Positions 16,742 through 24,585 of a stretch of DNA of 31,520 nucleotides are shown here, piece by piece. Numbering within the stretch: the first letter of the stretch is position 1; every line of letters begins with the position of its first letter. Under the pieces are notes generated by a model. The model was not told where the DNA came from and ran no database searches. It saw only the letters and a list, made by a program, of their open reading frames with translations. The stretch comes from Candidatus Gastranaerophilales bacterium (GTDB taxonomy: Bacteria > Cyanobacteriota > Vampirovibrionia > Gastranaerophilales > Gastranaerophilaceae). The stretch spans positions 1-31,520 of the forward strand of contig CALURE010000002.1 in NCBI GenBank assembly GCA_944323095.1, written 5' to 3'. Both the position numbers and the translations under genes were made by a program.

Positions 16742-16779
16742 CTTATTGAAATGATGGGATGATATTCAGCGGAAAATTT

Positions 16780-17310
16780 TTATCTGACATATTTTCTTGT
16801 CATAATAACACTGCCTTTTTCATCGTATGCCTTGTCCTTAAGCCAGTGTGCAATAAGCTTGCCCGAGGAATTGTATATAAATGTTTCATCTTTTGAAACT
16901 CTTAAACCCATATTTACAAGTCTGCCCGAGGGGGTGTATTTATAAGATTTATAGGGATAAACGAGTTTATCTTTTTCTTCTGCAAAGATAAGTTTGCCGT
17001 AATTTGAATAGTACCATACATGATATTTATCATTATTATACATTACCGCATATGTTGAATCCGAAAAAAATGCCAGAGTTCTGTCTTTGAGTTCAGCTTT
17101 TCCTTTTAAGCTGTATGTTTTGTTTTCAAGATAATTTTTGTCATTCAAATTTGTTTTGACAAGTTCAGGGTTAAGCTTTTTTACGGGATTTTTTAAAAGT
17201 TCTTCTCTTGCAGAATCAACAGTGTAGTCAATTTTTCCCGTTAACATAGTCTGTGCCTGTACTGGCAGAACGAAAAGAATAATTAAAACAGGTAATATTT
17301 TTTTAAGCAT
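16780..17310 (-). CDS. Exported protein of unknown function
   Basis: The start at 17310 gives a proper signal peptide (MLKKILPVLIILFVLP, cut after VQAQ); about 176 residues. The C-terminal half has repeated Tyr-Gly turns (WYYSNYGKLIFAEE, KYTPSGRLVNMG, IYNSSGKLIAHWL, AYDEKGSVIM), a short-repeat pattern like YD/MORN-type beta proteins. Family unknown. No clear Shine-Dalgarno. Confidence 0.7.
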   Translation of the reverse strand: MLKKILPVLIILFVLPVQAQTMLTGKIDYTVDSAREELLKNPVKKLNPELVKTNLNDKNYLENKTYSLKGKAELKDRTLAFFSDSTYAVMYNNDKYHVWYYSNYGKLIFAEEKDKLVYPYKSYKYTPSGRLVNMGLRVSKDETFIYNSSGKLIAHWLKDKAYDEKGSVIMTRKYVR

Positions 17311-17576
17311 ATAAACATTATTAATTACAATCTTTAAAATTGCAACAATTTTCTTAAAATTGCTCACCCGGGTAATTGCTAAAAGTTATTAATCCGTATT
17401 AAATATAATTAAATCTTTTTCATACTTCCAGCTATTCTTAATTCCAACGGAGTTTTGAGACTCTGTCTGGCAACGGACAAAGCCTTATTGCTCCTTTTTT
17501 TTATTCTTTTTGCCGGCTATATTTACGGAAGAACATATGTAATGAGGGCAGAAAGCAGCGGCTACTTTACAAGAAA

Positions 17577-17596
17577 AATACTAACGTGTTAGTATT
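17577..17596. promoter_or_regulatory. Perfect dyad just upstream of the bioD-like start
   Basis: AATACTAAC-GT-GTTAGTATT, nine paired bases, ends 5 bp before the ATG at 17602. It is either an operator or an RNA hairpin at the ribosome site; the gene has no other visible Shine-Dalgarno. It does not match the BirA operator layout. Confidence 0.4.
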
Positions 17597-17601
17597 AGCT
17601 T

Positions 17602-18318
17602 ATGATAGAACTGTTTATTACGGGGTCGGACAAATTTTCCGATAAAATTTTCGTTACTGCTGGATTGACCGCGACTATGCAGAGTTTGGGATATTCTACT
17701 GCTGTTTATAAACCTGTTGAAACAGGTGTAATCGAAAAAAACGGATTTGTGCAATCGCCTGATCTTGCTTATATTAAATTTTCCGATCCGTATATAAAAA
17801 CATATTTTACTTACCTGTTTAAAGATGCGTCAAACCCTTTACTGGCAGCGGCAAAAGAAAACATTATCATAGATAAAAATCAGATACTTGCGGATTACCA
17901 GAAACTTGAAGATATTAATGAATTGCTGGTTGTTGACGGTGTCTCAGGTCTTGCAACCCCTTTGAGCAAGAATTTTTTGGAAGAAGATATGGTAAAAATG
18001 CTTGATATACCTTTGCTGCTTGTTGTTTCTGTTATAAATTCTTCTATCAACAATATAATTTTAACTATAAACCATGCTGTTGAAAAAAACATAAGTATCC
18101 GCGGGATTATTCTTACAAATTATCCTGATAACACTGATAATGCTGACATAAAAATGCTTCCAAGATTGATTGAGGAATATACAAATGTCAAAATTCTAGG
18201 TATTCTGCCGCATTTTGACAAAGCTGATTTAAACCCGAATGATTTGATTACCGAAATACTCGGCGGGGTTGACATTGAAGCTGTTTTAAACGTCAGAATT
18301 GCAAAACTACAATTGTAA
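17602..18318 (+). CDS. Dethiobiotin synthetase homologue with degenerate P-loop
   Basis: 238 residues, BioD-like throughout: FITGSDKF at the N-terminus, YKPVETG (Lys37, the substrate lysine of BioD), VVDGVSGLATPLS, LLLVVSVINSSINN and IILTNYP. BioD closes the ureido ring of biotin from DAPA, CO2 and ATP. The phosphate loop GTDTEVGKT of E. coli reads GSDKFSDKI here: Lys15 is kept, but Gly14 is Asp and Thr16 is Ile. So ATP use is doubtful, or the loop is a lineage variant. No other bio gene lies in the window, and I therefore leave the symbol empty. Confidence 0.8.
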   Translation: MIELFITGSDKFSDKIFVTAGLTATMQSLGYSTAVYKPVETGVIEKNGFVQSPDLAYIKFSDPYIKTYFTYLFKDASNPLLAAAKENIIIDKNQILADYQKLEDINELLVVDGVSGLATPLSKNFLEEDMVKMLDIPLLLVVSVINSSINNIILTINHAVEKNISIRGIILTNYPDNTDNADIKMLPRLIEEYTNVKILGILPHFDKADLNPNDLITEILGGVDIEAVLNVRIAKLQL

Positions 18319-18336
18319 TAATTCTTAATAAATCAC

Positions 18337-18365
18337 TTTAAAAATTTGTTGTTTTTAGATATAAT
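18337..18365 (+). promoter_or_regulatory. Promoter for the 18457 gene
   Basis: TTTAAA (18337-18342), 17-bp spacer, TATAAT (18360-18365), then a leader of about 85 nt. Confidence 0.45.
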
Positions 18366-18456
18366 ATTTAAATATAAATTTGAACTGTGTCTAAAGGTTA
18401 TTAACTTATTTTATTCAACTGTTAAATTTTTCTGTAACACGGAAAGGATGTTTATT

Positions 18457-19113
18457 ATGATAGACAAGATTAGTTTCGGTGATGCTGTACAAACATTTAG
18501 AAAAACAGACAATAATTATATTTCACAAAAACCTAAAAAAGAATTCTCAAAAGATGCACCGGCATATTTAGCGGCAGCACTTTCCGGGCTTGCCGTAATC
18601 GGTGTGGCTTATTTGATTGCCGGAAATAAAGGTGCGGCCGGTGTGAAAAATAAAGTAAAAGAAAGTCAAAAGGTTTTGACAGAAACAGCACAGCGCGCGG
18701 GTAATGACAAATTAAGCAGGCAAATGCCAAAATCTGTTCCTCAAACAGTGGAAAGCTCTGCTGCTGTTAAAGCTTCTGAAAGTGAAATAATACAAAATAT
18801 AGATACAAAATATTTGAACAGCAGTCAGAGAAATACTGTTGAAGAAAGCAGGCTGACAGTTGTAAATACAGCCCAGCAGGCTGAATATGATAATAATATT
18901 GCGTTCAGACCTATGAAAGCGAAACAAAAACGGGCAATAAACAAATTAAACAAAAGAAATAAAAAGCAGAGACAACAGACAAATACCATAGAAGCTTCCC
19001 AGCCGAATGCAATTATTAAAAAATTATACAGTCTTATTCCGGCTGAAAATAAAAAGACTGCCGCAACTGCTGAATTAATCCCTATTCAGGGTATGGGCAA
19101 ATTCATTGCATAA
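18457..19113 (+). CDS. Lineage-specific protein with one membrane span
   Basis: The start at 18457 (MIDKISFGDAV) follows AAAGGA at suitable spacing; about 218 residues. One hydrophobic segment (YLAAALSGLAVIGVAYLIAG, about residues 33-52), then a long polar, Lys/Gln/Ser-rich, probably disordered tail with a very basic patch (KRAINKLNKRNKKQRQQ). The N-terminal ISFG resembles the motif in other unknown proteins here. Function unknown. Confidence 0.7.
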   Translation: MIDKISFGDAVQTFRKTDNNYISQKPKKEFSKDAPAYLAAALSGLAVIGVAYLIAGNKGAAGVKNKVKESQKVLTETAQRAGNDKLSRQMPKSVPQTVESSAAVKASESEIIQNIDTKYLNSSQRNTVEESRLTVVNTAQQAEYDNNIAFRPMKAKQKRAINKLNKRNKKQRQQTNTIEASQPNAIIKKLYSLIPAENKKTAATAELIPIQGMGKFIA

Positions 19114-19158
19114 AACTTTTATGCAATTATAAAAATGTAAAAATTTGTAAAGTTATAT

Positions 19159-19221
19159 CCTCTTTATATAAAAAAAAGTCAATTTTTTCTTAACAAACTT
19201 TTTTATAAATATATAAAGAGG
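19159..19221. promoter_or_regulatory. Long AU-rich hairpin covering the ribosome site of the 19234 ORF
   Basis: CCTCTTTATATA (19159-19170) is the exact reverse complement of 19210-19221, and inner A-run/T-run pairing lengthens the stem. The right arm contains AAAGAGG, the only Shine-Dalgarno-like sequence before the ATG at 19234. TATAAT at 19222-19227 touches the stem, so the element may instead lie upstream of the transcript. Confidence 0.45.
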
Positions 19222-19233
19222 TATAATTATTTT

Positions 19234-19398
19234 ATGGACAAGAGAGATTTTACCGTAATTGAAAATGAAACAAAGGCTGATGAAAAGATTGAAAAAAAAT
19301 CTGTTCATCATAGCACAAATCCGATTATGAAAAAATTTGTCGAATTCCGTAAAGAAAACTTGTCTAAATTCAGTGTGAAAGATTTGTTTAAAAAGTAA
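19234..19398 (+). CDS. 54-residue charged small protein
   Basis: Starts MDKRDFTVIENETKADEK and ends KFSVKDLFKK; lysine and glutamate rich, no membrane segment. AAAGAGG lies 12 nt before the ATG, slightly far. Its stop overlaps the start of the next gene (TAATG), which supports a real translated ORF at the head of the small-gene/prmC operon. Family unknown. Confidence 0.6.
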   Translation: MDKRDFTVIENETKADEKIEKKSVHHSTNPIMKKFVEFRKENLSKFSVKDLFKK

Positions 19399-19901
19399 TG
19401 TACCAGATAAAAAATCAAATTTACCTTGATATGACAAAAACACAGAAATCAGCTCTGTGTAATTTTTTGCGTGCACTGGTTAAAAAATCGCCTGAGATGT
19501 GTATGGAAGATATTCTTGACAAATTTATTGATGATGAAAAGTACTATCTTGAAATTAATAACCCGCATTTTGAATTTCTTCAAAACTATCTTGATGATGA
19601 CAAATTTATTGAAGAAACAATGCTTTACCTGAGAGAATGCCGAAAATATTACGATTATAAAAAAAAGCAGGAACCTTTAATTCAGGCACAAAAAGAGTAT
19701 GAAAAGAAAAAACGCGCATTTCTTCGTGAAGTTAAAATGTCAAAAGAACAGCCGACAAAAAAACAGCTTTATTATTACGATCGTTTGTGCAAAAAATATA
19801 ATATAGAAAAAAAAGAATTGACATCAAAGTTAGAGGCACGTGACGAGATAGAGAGAATATTAAATGAGTATTCAAGAGATTTTGAAGATATTAACGGATA
19901 G
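19398..19901 (+). CDS. Hypothetical helical protein upstream of prmC
   Basis: 167 residues, soluble, rich in Lys, Glu and Tyr. The middle (YKKKQEPLIQAQKEYEKKKR) looks like a coiled coil; the C-terminal third (TKKQLYYYDRLCKKYNI) resembles the short basic helical segments of unnamed Gram-positive and cyanobacterial proteins. Not recognised. The start overlaps the 54-residue ORF and the end overlaps prmC by 38 bp, so all three are translationally coupled. Confidence 0.75.
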   Translation: MYQIKNQIYLDMTKTQKSALCNFLRALVKKSPEMCMEDILDKFIDDEKYYLEINNPHFEFLQNYLDDDKFIEETMLYLRECRKYYDYKKKQEPLIQAQKEYEKKKRAFLREVKMSKEQPTKKQLYYYDRLCKKYNIEKKELTSKLEARDEIERILNEYSRDFEDING

Positions 19902-20700
19902 CGGAATTGAGCCGAATGAAGCAAATGTTGAAGTTAAACTTTTGCTTGAGCATTTCGCAAATTACGGTGTAAAAGATATAGTTATTGGAAATAAATTGAC
20001 TGCCGAAAAACTTGAATTAGTCAAAGAAAAAGCCTTGCTGCGTGCAAAAACGCGTCAGCCTGTACAGCATATTACGGGTTTTGCGGATTTTATGGGGGAG
20101 AAGTTTATAGTAAATCCCTCTGTATTGATACCGCGCGATGAAACAGAGATTTTAGTGCGTAAAGCAATTGAAGTTATAAATCAAAATAATTTCAAAATGG
20201 CGCTGGATGTTGGAACAGGTTCTGGCTGCATTGCCTGTATGATAGCAAAACACACTGACTGCCGGATGATCGGGCTTGATATATCAACAGACGCTTTGAA
20301 TACTGCGCTTGATAACGCTTCGAGGTTAAACCTTTTTAATAAAGCAATTTTTAGAAAATCCGATATATTTTCAAATGTAAAACCGGGTGAAAGCTTTGAT
20401 ATAATAGTTTCTAACCCGCCTTATATCCCGCCTTACGAAAAAGAAAAAATTCAAATTGAAGTTAAATTTGATCCTGAGCAGGCTCTTTTTACAAAAGACG
20501 AAAAAGGTCTTGAGTTTTACGAAAAAATAACACAGGGTGCGCCTGAAATATTGAATAAGGGCGGATATTTAATGTTTGAACTGGGTATAGGGCAGTCATT
20601 AGATGTTAAAAAAATTATGGAGCAAAACGGGTTCGGGGATATTGAAATAATTAAAGACCTTGCGGGAATTGACAGAGTAATAAGCGCAAAGTTGGTGTAA
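19864..20700 (+). CDS. prmC: Release factor glutamine methyltransferase
   Basis: 278 residues. N-terminal helical domain with QPVQHITGFADFMG, then a class I methyltransferase fold: SAM loop DVGTGSG (115-121) and the NPPY glutamine-binding motif (184-187). Methylates the GGQ glutamine of RF1 and RF2. prfA, often adjacent, is not in the window. The start overlaps the preceding ORF. Confidence 0.95.
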   Translation: MSIQEILKILTDSGIEPNEANVEVKLLLEHFANYGVKDIVIGNKLTAEKLELVKEKALLRAKTRQPVQHITGFADFMGEKFIVNPSVLIPRDETEILVRKAIEVINQNNFKMALDVGTGSGCIACMIAKHTDCRMIGLDISTDALNTALDNASRLNLFNKAIFRKSDIFSNVKPGESFDIIVSNPPYIPPYEKEKIQIEVKFDPEQALFTKDEKGLEFYEKITQGAPEILNKGGYLMFELGIGQSLDVKKIMEQNGFGDIEIIKDLAGIDRVISAKLV

Positions 20701-20720
20701 AGATGTATATAAGTCCCGTC

Positions 20721-20756
20721 ATGCTGAACGTCAGATTGACCTCTGTGTTTCAGCAT
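20721..20756. repeat. Palindromic repeat unit with enlarged loop
   Basis: ATGCTGAA (20721-20728) and TTCAGCAT (20749-20756) are the arms of the dispersed family, but the usual 5-nt centre is replaced by about 20 nt. It stands directly after prmC. Confidence 0.5.
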
Positions 20757-20862
20757 CTTTTAAAAAATGAAACTCTCCATCAGTAGCTAATTTGTTAACT
20801 TCCGTAAATGACAATATGTAAAAATTATTTATGCTATAATATTCAATAAGGAGATGTGTATT

Positions 20863-21261
20863 ATGAAAGAAAAAGCTGTTGATTTTTATGTAAATAAGGG
20901 ATATTCCTGTGCGGAAAGTGTTATTAAAGCTGCATCCGAGGAAGGTTTGTGTCCGAGAGAACTTTTATCATGTGCAACCGCATTCTCAGGCGGAATGGCA
21001 TCAGGATGCGTATGCGGGGCTGTTGCCGCAGCTCAGATTGTTAACGGGTATAATTTCGGGAGAGAAAATTCTAAAGGTAATGAAGTTTTAGCACGTGAAA
21101 ATGCCGCAAAAATTGTTGAAGAATTCAAAAAACGCAACAAGGTTACATGCTGCCGCGTTTTGTCTAAAGGTTTTGAAGGTGCTGAAAGAAAAGCCCACTG
21201 CTCAAAATTTGTATCAGATGCATGCGATATTCTTGAACAGCTTTTTAAGGTTAAAGTATAA
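20863..21261 (+). CDS. C_GCAxxG_C_C family protein
   Basis: The start at 20863 is 9 nt after AAGGAG; the ATG at 20854 touches it and is unlikely. About 132 residues. The family pattern is clear: YSCAES, then FSGGMASGCVCGAV, CC in VTCCRVL, and HCSKFVSDAC. These conserved cysteines suggest metal or redox chemistry, but the family's role is not known. It is coupled to the endonuclease IV-like gene (TAATG). Confidence 0.88.
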   Translation: MKEKAVDFYVNKGYSCAESVIKAASEEGLCPRELLSCATAFSGGMASGCVCGAVAAAQIVNGYNFGRENSKGNEVLARENAAKIVEEFKKRNKVTCCRVLSKGFEGAERKAHCSKFVSDACDILEQLFKVKV

Positions 21262-22094
21262 TGAAAATTTTTGATAAACTGAATTTTATAACGGCAGGCA
21301 TGCCAATTAGAACAGGTAAAGCAAGTTATCCGCAGGCTTTTGATATTCTTGAGGAAATGGATCTTGACGGTATGGAGCTTGAATTTGTCCATGGTGTTAG
21401 AATGAACGACAATCATAGAAAATTTGTGAAAGAAAAATCAAAAGATTTTGTAATTACTGCACACGGTCCTTTTTACATTAACCTTAATTCAAAGGAAGAA
21501 GAAAAAATTGATGCAAGTGTGCAAAGAATTATTGATACGGCATCAGTAGCTTCACAGGCAGGAGCCTTCAGTATAACTTATCATGCCGCATTTTACATGG
21601 GAGCTGATAAAGAAACTGTTTATAATCAGGTTAAAACCCAAACTAAGCGTATAATAGATGTTCTGGAACGTGAAAACATAAATGTCTGGGTTCGTCCCGA
21701 AACAACAGGCAAAGCAACTCAGTGGGGGGATATTGACGAAATTATAAATCTTTCAAAGGAATTCGAACAGGTGCTTCCCTGTGTGGATTTTTCTCATCTT
21801 CATGCACGTTCGGCAGGCGCATATAATACTTATGACGAATTTTCAAAGGTAATTGAAAAAATCGGAAATGAAATCGGACAGTATGCCCTTGAGAACTTTC
21901 ACGGGCATCTGGCAGGAATTGAATATACCGCAAAAGGTGAAAAACAGCACCTTAATCTTCAAGAGTCGGATATGAATTACAAGGATTTGTTAAAGGTCTT
22001 GAAAGAATTTAATGTAAAAGGGGCGCTTGTCTGTGAAAGTCCTAATATTGAAGATGACTGCAAACTTATGAAAGAGTATTATAATTCGCTGTAA
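21261..22094 (+). CDS. Endonuclease IV-like TIM-barrel protein
   Basis: 277 residues. The metal-ligand ladder of the Nfo/xylose isomerase-like family is visible: His68 (AHGPF), His108 (YHAAF), Glu147 (PETTGK), Asp176 and His179 (VDFSHLHAR), His214/216 (HGHLAGIEYTAKGE), His230 and Glu259 (CESP). AP endonuclease IV cuts DNA at abasic sites with a trinuclear zinc site. A sugar isomerase relative is possible, but the HGHLAGIEY and CESP segments favour a nuclease. Overlaps the upstream gene by one base. Confidence 0.82.
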   Translation: MKIFDKLNFITAGMPIRTGKASYPQAFDILEEMDLDGMELEFVHGVRMNDNHRKFVKEKSKDFVITAHGPFYINLNSKEEEKIDASVQRIIDTASVASQAGAFSITYHAAFYMGADKETVYNQVKTQTKRIIDVLERENINVWVRPETTGKATQWGDIDEIINLSKEFEQVLPCVDFSHLHARSAGAYNTYDEFSKVIEKIGNEIGQYALENFHGHLAGIEYTAKGEKQHLNLQESDMNYKDLLKVLKEFNVKGALVCESPNIEDDCKLMKEYYNSL

Positions 22095-22410
22095 TTTTCA
22101 CTAATGTTTTAAGGCTGCAGGATGCGCTAAGTGCAAGCATTCCCGCCCTACTTTGCTCCCTCTCCTATAGGAGTGGGTTGTGGTGAGGGATGATTATCGG
22201 AAGGTCAGAGGGACAGAAGACAAGAGGGCAGGCTATTTTCATTTAAAGCGGTGTTGGTATAATATTCCAATACTCATTTATTATACCAGCCTGACCTCCG
22301 GACTTCCTGACCTCCGTCAGCTAGCTATTATAAGCTGGATTCTTTCACCTGACGGTTCAGAATGACTGACTACTCCCTCTCCTGTGGGAGAGGGCTGGGG
22401 TGAGGGATGA
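22095..22410. other. Gene-free spacer made of repeats
   Basis: About 316 bp between the endonuclease IV-like gene and aroB. It holds two direct repeats (22156 and 22373) and, between them, an inverted pair TGGTATAAT/ATTATACCA (22255-22263 and 22280-22288) nested inside AGGTCAG/CTGACCT (22202-22208 and 22291-22297). I see no convincing ORF. It looks like the remains of a small element. Confidence 0.55.
22156..22198. repeat. Dispersed repeat, CCCTCTCC...TGAGGG family, copy 1
   Basis: Begins CTCCCTCTCC, contains TATAGGAGTGGG and ends GGTGAGGGATGATTATC. It matches the copy at 22373-22415 and, on the other strand, a segment inside dxr. Confidence 0.7.
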
Positions 22411-22415
22411 TTATC
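22373..22415. repeat. Dispersed repeat, copy 2, overlapping the aroB stop
   Basis: CCCTCTCC-TGTG-GGAGAGGG hairpin followed by CTGGGGTGAGGGATGATTATC. The last bases provide the aroB stop codon (TAA at 22413-22411). Confidence 0.7.
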
Positions 22416-23475
22416 TTATTTCATCAGGTTTAAGTTCAAAAGCATCAACAGTTGAGTAATCCGTCGGTAAAATAAATACAATCTTATCCGATAATGCTTT
22501 TTTATCCATCTGCATTAAGGTAATCATTTTATCAATGTTAAATTGGGGAATTTCACGGAAATTGTATTTTTTTATTACATCCTCTGCCAGAAACATATAA
22601 TTTTTGTCAATAAGATTACGTTTTACGGCAAGTTTAAAGGCAAATTTCATCCCTTCAACAATTGCTTCCCCGTGAGTGAATTTTTTGTATTTTGTAATTT
22701 TTTCAACAGCATGGCCGTATGTGTGCCCGAAATTTAGAATTCTTCTGAGTCCGCTTTCTTTTTCATCTTTTTCAACTACGGATATTTTTAATTTAATACA
22801 GATTTCAATCAGTTTTGATAATATTTTTTCATCCCTCGCTAAAATCTGTTCTGATTTTTCGCTCAGGAAGTTAGTCAGGTTTAATTCTTCGTCGCATTTA
22901 CAGCTTTTTTCTATAAACGAATATTTAACAACTTCTCCCATACCTGTTTTAAATTGTCTTTCGTCAAGAGTTTTGAGAAATTTTGGATTTATAAATACTA
23001 TTTTCGGCTGGTAAAATGAGCCTATGAGATTTTTCCCGAAGCCGGTATCAATTCCTGTTTTGCCTCCGACGGAGCTGTCAACGCAGGACAATAATGTTGT
23101 CGGAACCTGAATAAAATCTATTCCTCTCATATAGGTTGATGCTGCAAATCCTGTTATATCTCCGGCGACCCCTCCGCCGATTGCTACCATTGCATCTTTG
23201 CGTGTCAACTTCATTTTTAAAGCTTTTTCAAGTATTTTTTTGTAATTTTTAAAATTTTTTTCTTTTTCGCCGTCTTTTAAAATAAATTTATTTTCTTCTG
23301 GTATATTAAGCTGTGTCCCGTAAAGTTTTTCAACTTTTTCGGATATTACGGCAATGTATTTTCTATCCTGCAGAAAAGATACAAGTCTGCCCGATAATTC
23401 AGAGATTTCTTCATTTTTAATTATAATAGGATAAGATTTGCTTTCACTTTTTATATTAACTGACAATTCAATCAT
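22411..23475 (-). CDS. aroB: 3-dehydroquinate synthase
   Basis: 354 residues. Converts DAHP to 3-dehydroquinate with NAD and a divalent metal, the second step of the shikimate pathway. Motifs: GGGVAGDITGFAAS for NAD, then GIDFIQVPTTLLS, VDSSVGGKTGID, metal ligands Glu (MGEVVKYSFI), His in NFGHTYGHA and His in THGEAIVEG. Overlaps aroK by 8 bp, so aroK-aroB is an operon. A dispersed repeat reaches its stop codon. Confidence 0.97.
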   Translation of the reverse strand: MIELSVNIKSESKSYPIIIKNEEISELSGRLVSFLQDRKYIAVISEKVEKLYGTQLNIPEENKFILKDGEKEKNFKNYKKILEKALKMKLTRKDAMVAIGGGVAGDITGFAASTYMRGIDFIQVPTTLLSCVDSSVGGKTGIDTGFGKNLIGSFYQPKIVFINPKFLKTLDERQFKTGMGEVVKYSFIEKSCKCDEELNLTNFLSEKSEQILARDEKILSKLIEICIKLKISVVEKDEKESGLRRILNFGHTYGHAVEKITKYKKFTHGEAIVEGMKFAFKLAVKRNLIDKNYMFLAEDVIKKYNFREIPQFNIDKMITLMQMDKKALSDKIVFILPTDYSTVDAFELKPDEIR

Positions 23476-23983
23476 TTAGTTTTAAGACTCCTAAAATTTC
23501 TTCTCCGATATCATAAGGATTTTTGCCCGTTGTGTCAACGGTAATATCTGCTTTTTGATAATTTTTTTCTCTTAGCTGCATAATTGATGCTATTTTTTCT
23601 ACGGAAAAGTTTTTCTTTAAAAGCGGTCTGTGATTTTCCTGTTTAATTCTGTTATAAATTTCTTGCGGTGAGGCTTTTAAATAAATAACGGTTGAAGTTT
23701 CAAGCATTATTTTTCTGTTTTCTTCATTTTCAAAAGCGCCTCCGCCTGCTGAGATAATGTAATTTTTCTCTTTACAAATTTTTTTAATCTTATCTGATTC
23801 AAGCATTCTGAAAAATTGTTCACCGTGCTTCAAAAAAATTTCAGATATTTTTTTTTGGGTGCTTTTTTCAATTTCTGCATCTATGTCAATGTAATTGTAA
23901 TCCGTTAATTTTTCTGCAAGAACAGCTCCTACTGTAGTTTTGCCGCATCCCATCATGCCGATTAGAGTGATATTACTTTTCAT
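23468..23983 (-). CDS. aroK: Shikimate kinase
   Basis: 171 residues from the ATG at 23983, the normal size; the longer frame only adds an unlikely leader. P-loop GMMGCGKTT (9-17), DIDAEIEKSTQKKI with the shikimate-binding Asp, then SAGGGAF, and the lid region with NHRPLL. Phosphorylates shikimate with ATP. Coupled to aroB downstream. Confidence 0.96.
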   Translation of the reverse strand: MKSNITLIGMMGCGKTTVGAVLAEKLTDYNYIDIDAEIEKSTQKKISEIFLKHGEQFFRMLESDKIKKICKEKNYIISAGGGAFENEENRKIMLETSTVIYLKASPQEIYNRIKQENHRPLLKKNFSVEKIASIMQLREKNYQKADITVDTTGKNPYDIGEEILGVLKLND

Positions 23984-24004
23984 AGTACATATTTTACAAT
24001 AAAC

Positions 24005-24040
24005 AAAAAGACTTGTCCCGTCGTGGAACAAGTCTTTTTT
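24005..24040. terminator. Strong bidirectional terminator after rpsR
   Basis: AAAAAGACTTGT (24005-24016) pairs perfectly with ACAAGTCTTTTT (24028-24039), T-run on both strands. It separates rpsR from aroK. Confidence 0.85.
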
Positions 24041-24054
24041 AGCAGTTTTACGAA

Positions 24055-24312
24055 TTAATCAAAAACGTAATCAATAATAGCGGCTTCTCTTGCGCGCTTA
24101 ATTGCTGTTGCAATCATTCTCTGGTGCTTAGCGCAGTTGCCTGTAATTCTGCGCGGAATAATTTTTCCGGCTTCAGTCAGGTATCTTTTCAACTTTGCAG
24201 CATCTTTGTAATCGATTGTTTCAACTTTATCAGCACAGAGACTGCAATTTTTGCGTTTTTTCTTTTCGTCGTTGTTTTGTCTTGCCATTTTTTCTTTAGC
24301 CTTTCTAGCCAT
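24055..24312 (-). CDS. rpsR: Ribosomal protein S18
   Basis: 85 residues. The core KKKRKNCSLCADK...IDYKDAAKLKRYLTEAGKI...PRRITGNCAKHQR is unmistakable. It keeps the CxxC plus Cys/His set of zinc-binding S18 forms. The start may be here or at Met9 (24288); neither has a strong ribosome site. It is separated from ssb and rpsF by 273 bp of repeats, whereas these genes usually abut. Confidence 0.97.
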   Translation of the reverse strand: MARKAKEKMARQNNDEKKKRKNCSLCADKVETIDYKDAAKLKRYLTEAGKIIPRRITGNCAKHQRMIATAIKRAREAAIIDYVFD

Positions 24313-24373
24313 TTTTTATCTACTACATCAATTATATCATCCATAAAGCAAAACAGGTGCGAGGGGTAAGGAG

Positions 24374-24394
24374 ATTCCGAAACAAGTTCGGAAT
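24374..24394. repeat. Palindromic repeat unit
   Basis: ATTCCGAA-ACAAG-TTCGGAAT, followed by GAC: same family as 1776-1796, in the opposite orientation. Confidence 0.65.
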
Positions 24395-24480
24395 GACGAT
24401 AATACCCGGGTGCATTGACATGCAAAAGCGACATTAAGAATATATTGAAATTATTTCAGTATCAATCAAAAGCGCTTCAT

Positions 24481-24585
24481 ACAAAGTCTTAAGCTTTGTT
24501 GGATGGAGCGGCTACGCTCCTTCTTTAGTTTAGAACGTACAAGTTTTGTCCAACATCTGTATGTCGGGTGGAGCGGCTACGCTCC
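24481..24585. repeat. Tandem hairpins between rpsR and ssb
   Basis: GGAGCG-GCTA-CGCTCC occurs at 24505-24520 and again at 24570-24585, each followed by TT. An ACAAAG/CTTTGT stem lies at 24481-24499. The second hairpin touches the ssb stop and may terminate the rpsF-ssb message. Confidence 0.7.

Noticed and set aside
17410..17591. Open frame of about 60 codons with a hydrophobic stretch in the spacer before the bioD-like gene
   Set aside because: It has no ATG or GTG start, only a TTG too close to GGAG; such a length arises by chance in AT-rich DNA.
19153..19476. 107-codon minus-strand ORF
   Set aside because: It runs antisense through the 54-residue ORF and the start of the next gene, which show overlapping starts and stops; the Phe/Ile-rich product is typical of a shadow.
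22180..22365. 61-codon ORF between endonuclease IV-like gene and aroB
   Set aside because: It begins inside a dispersed repeat and runs through nested palindromes, so it is not gene-like.
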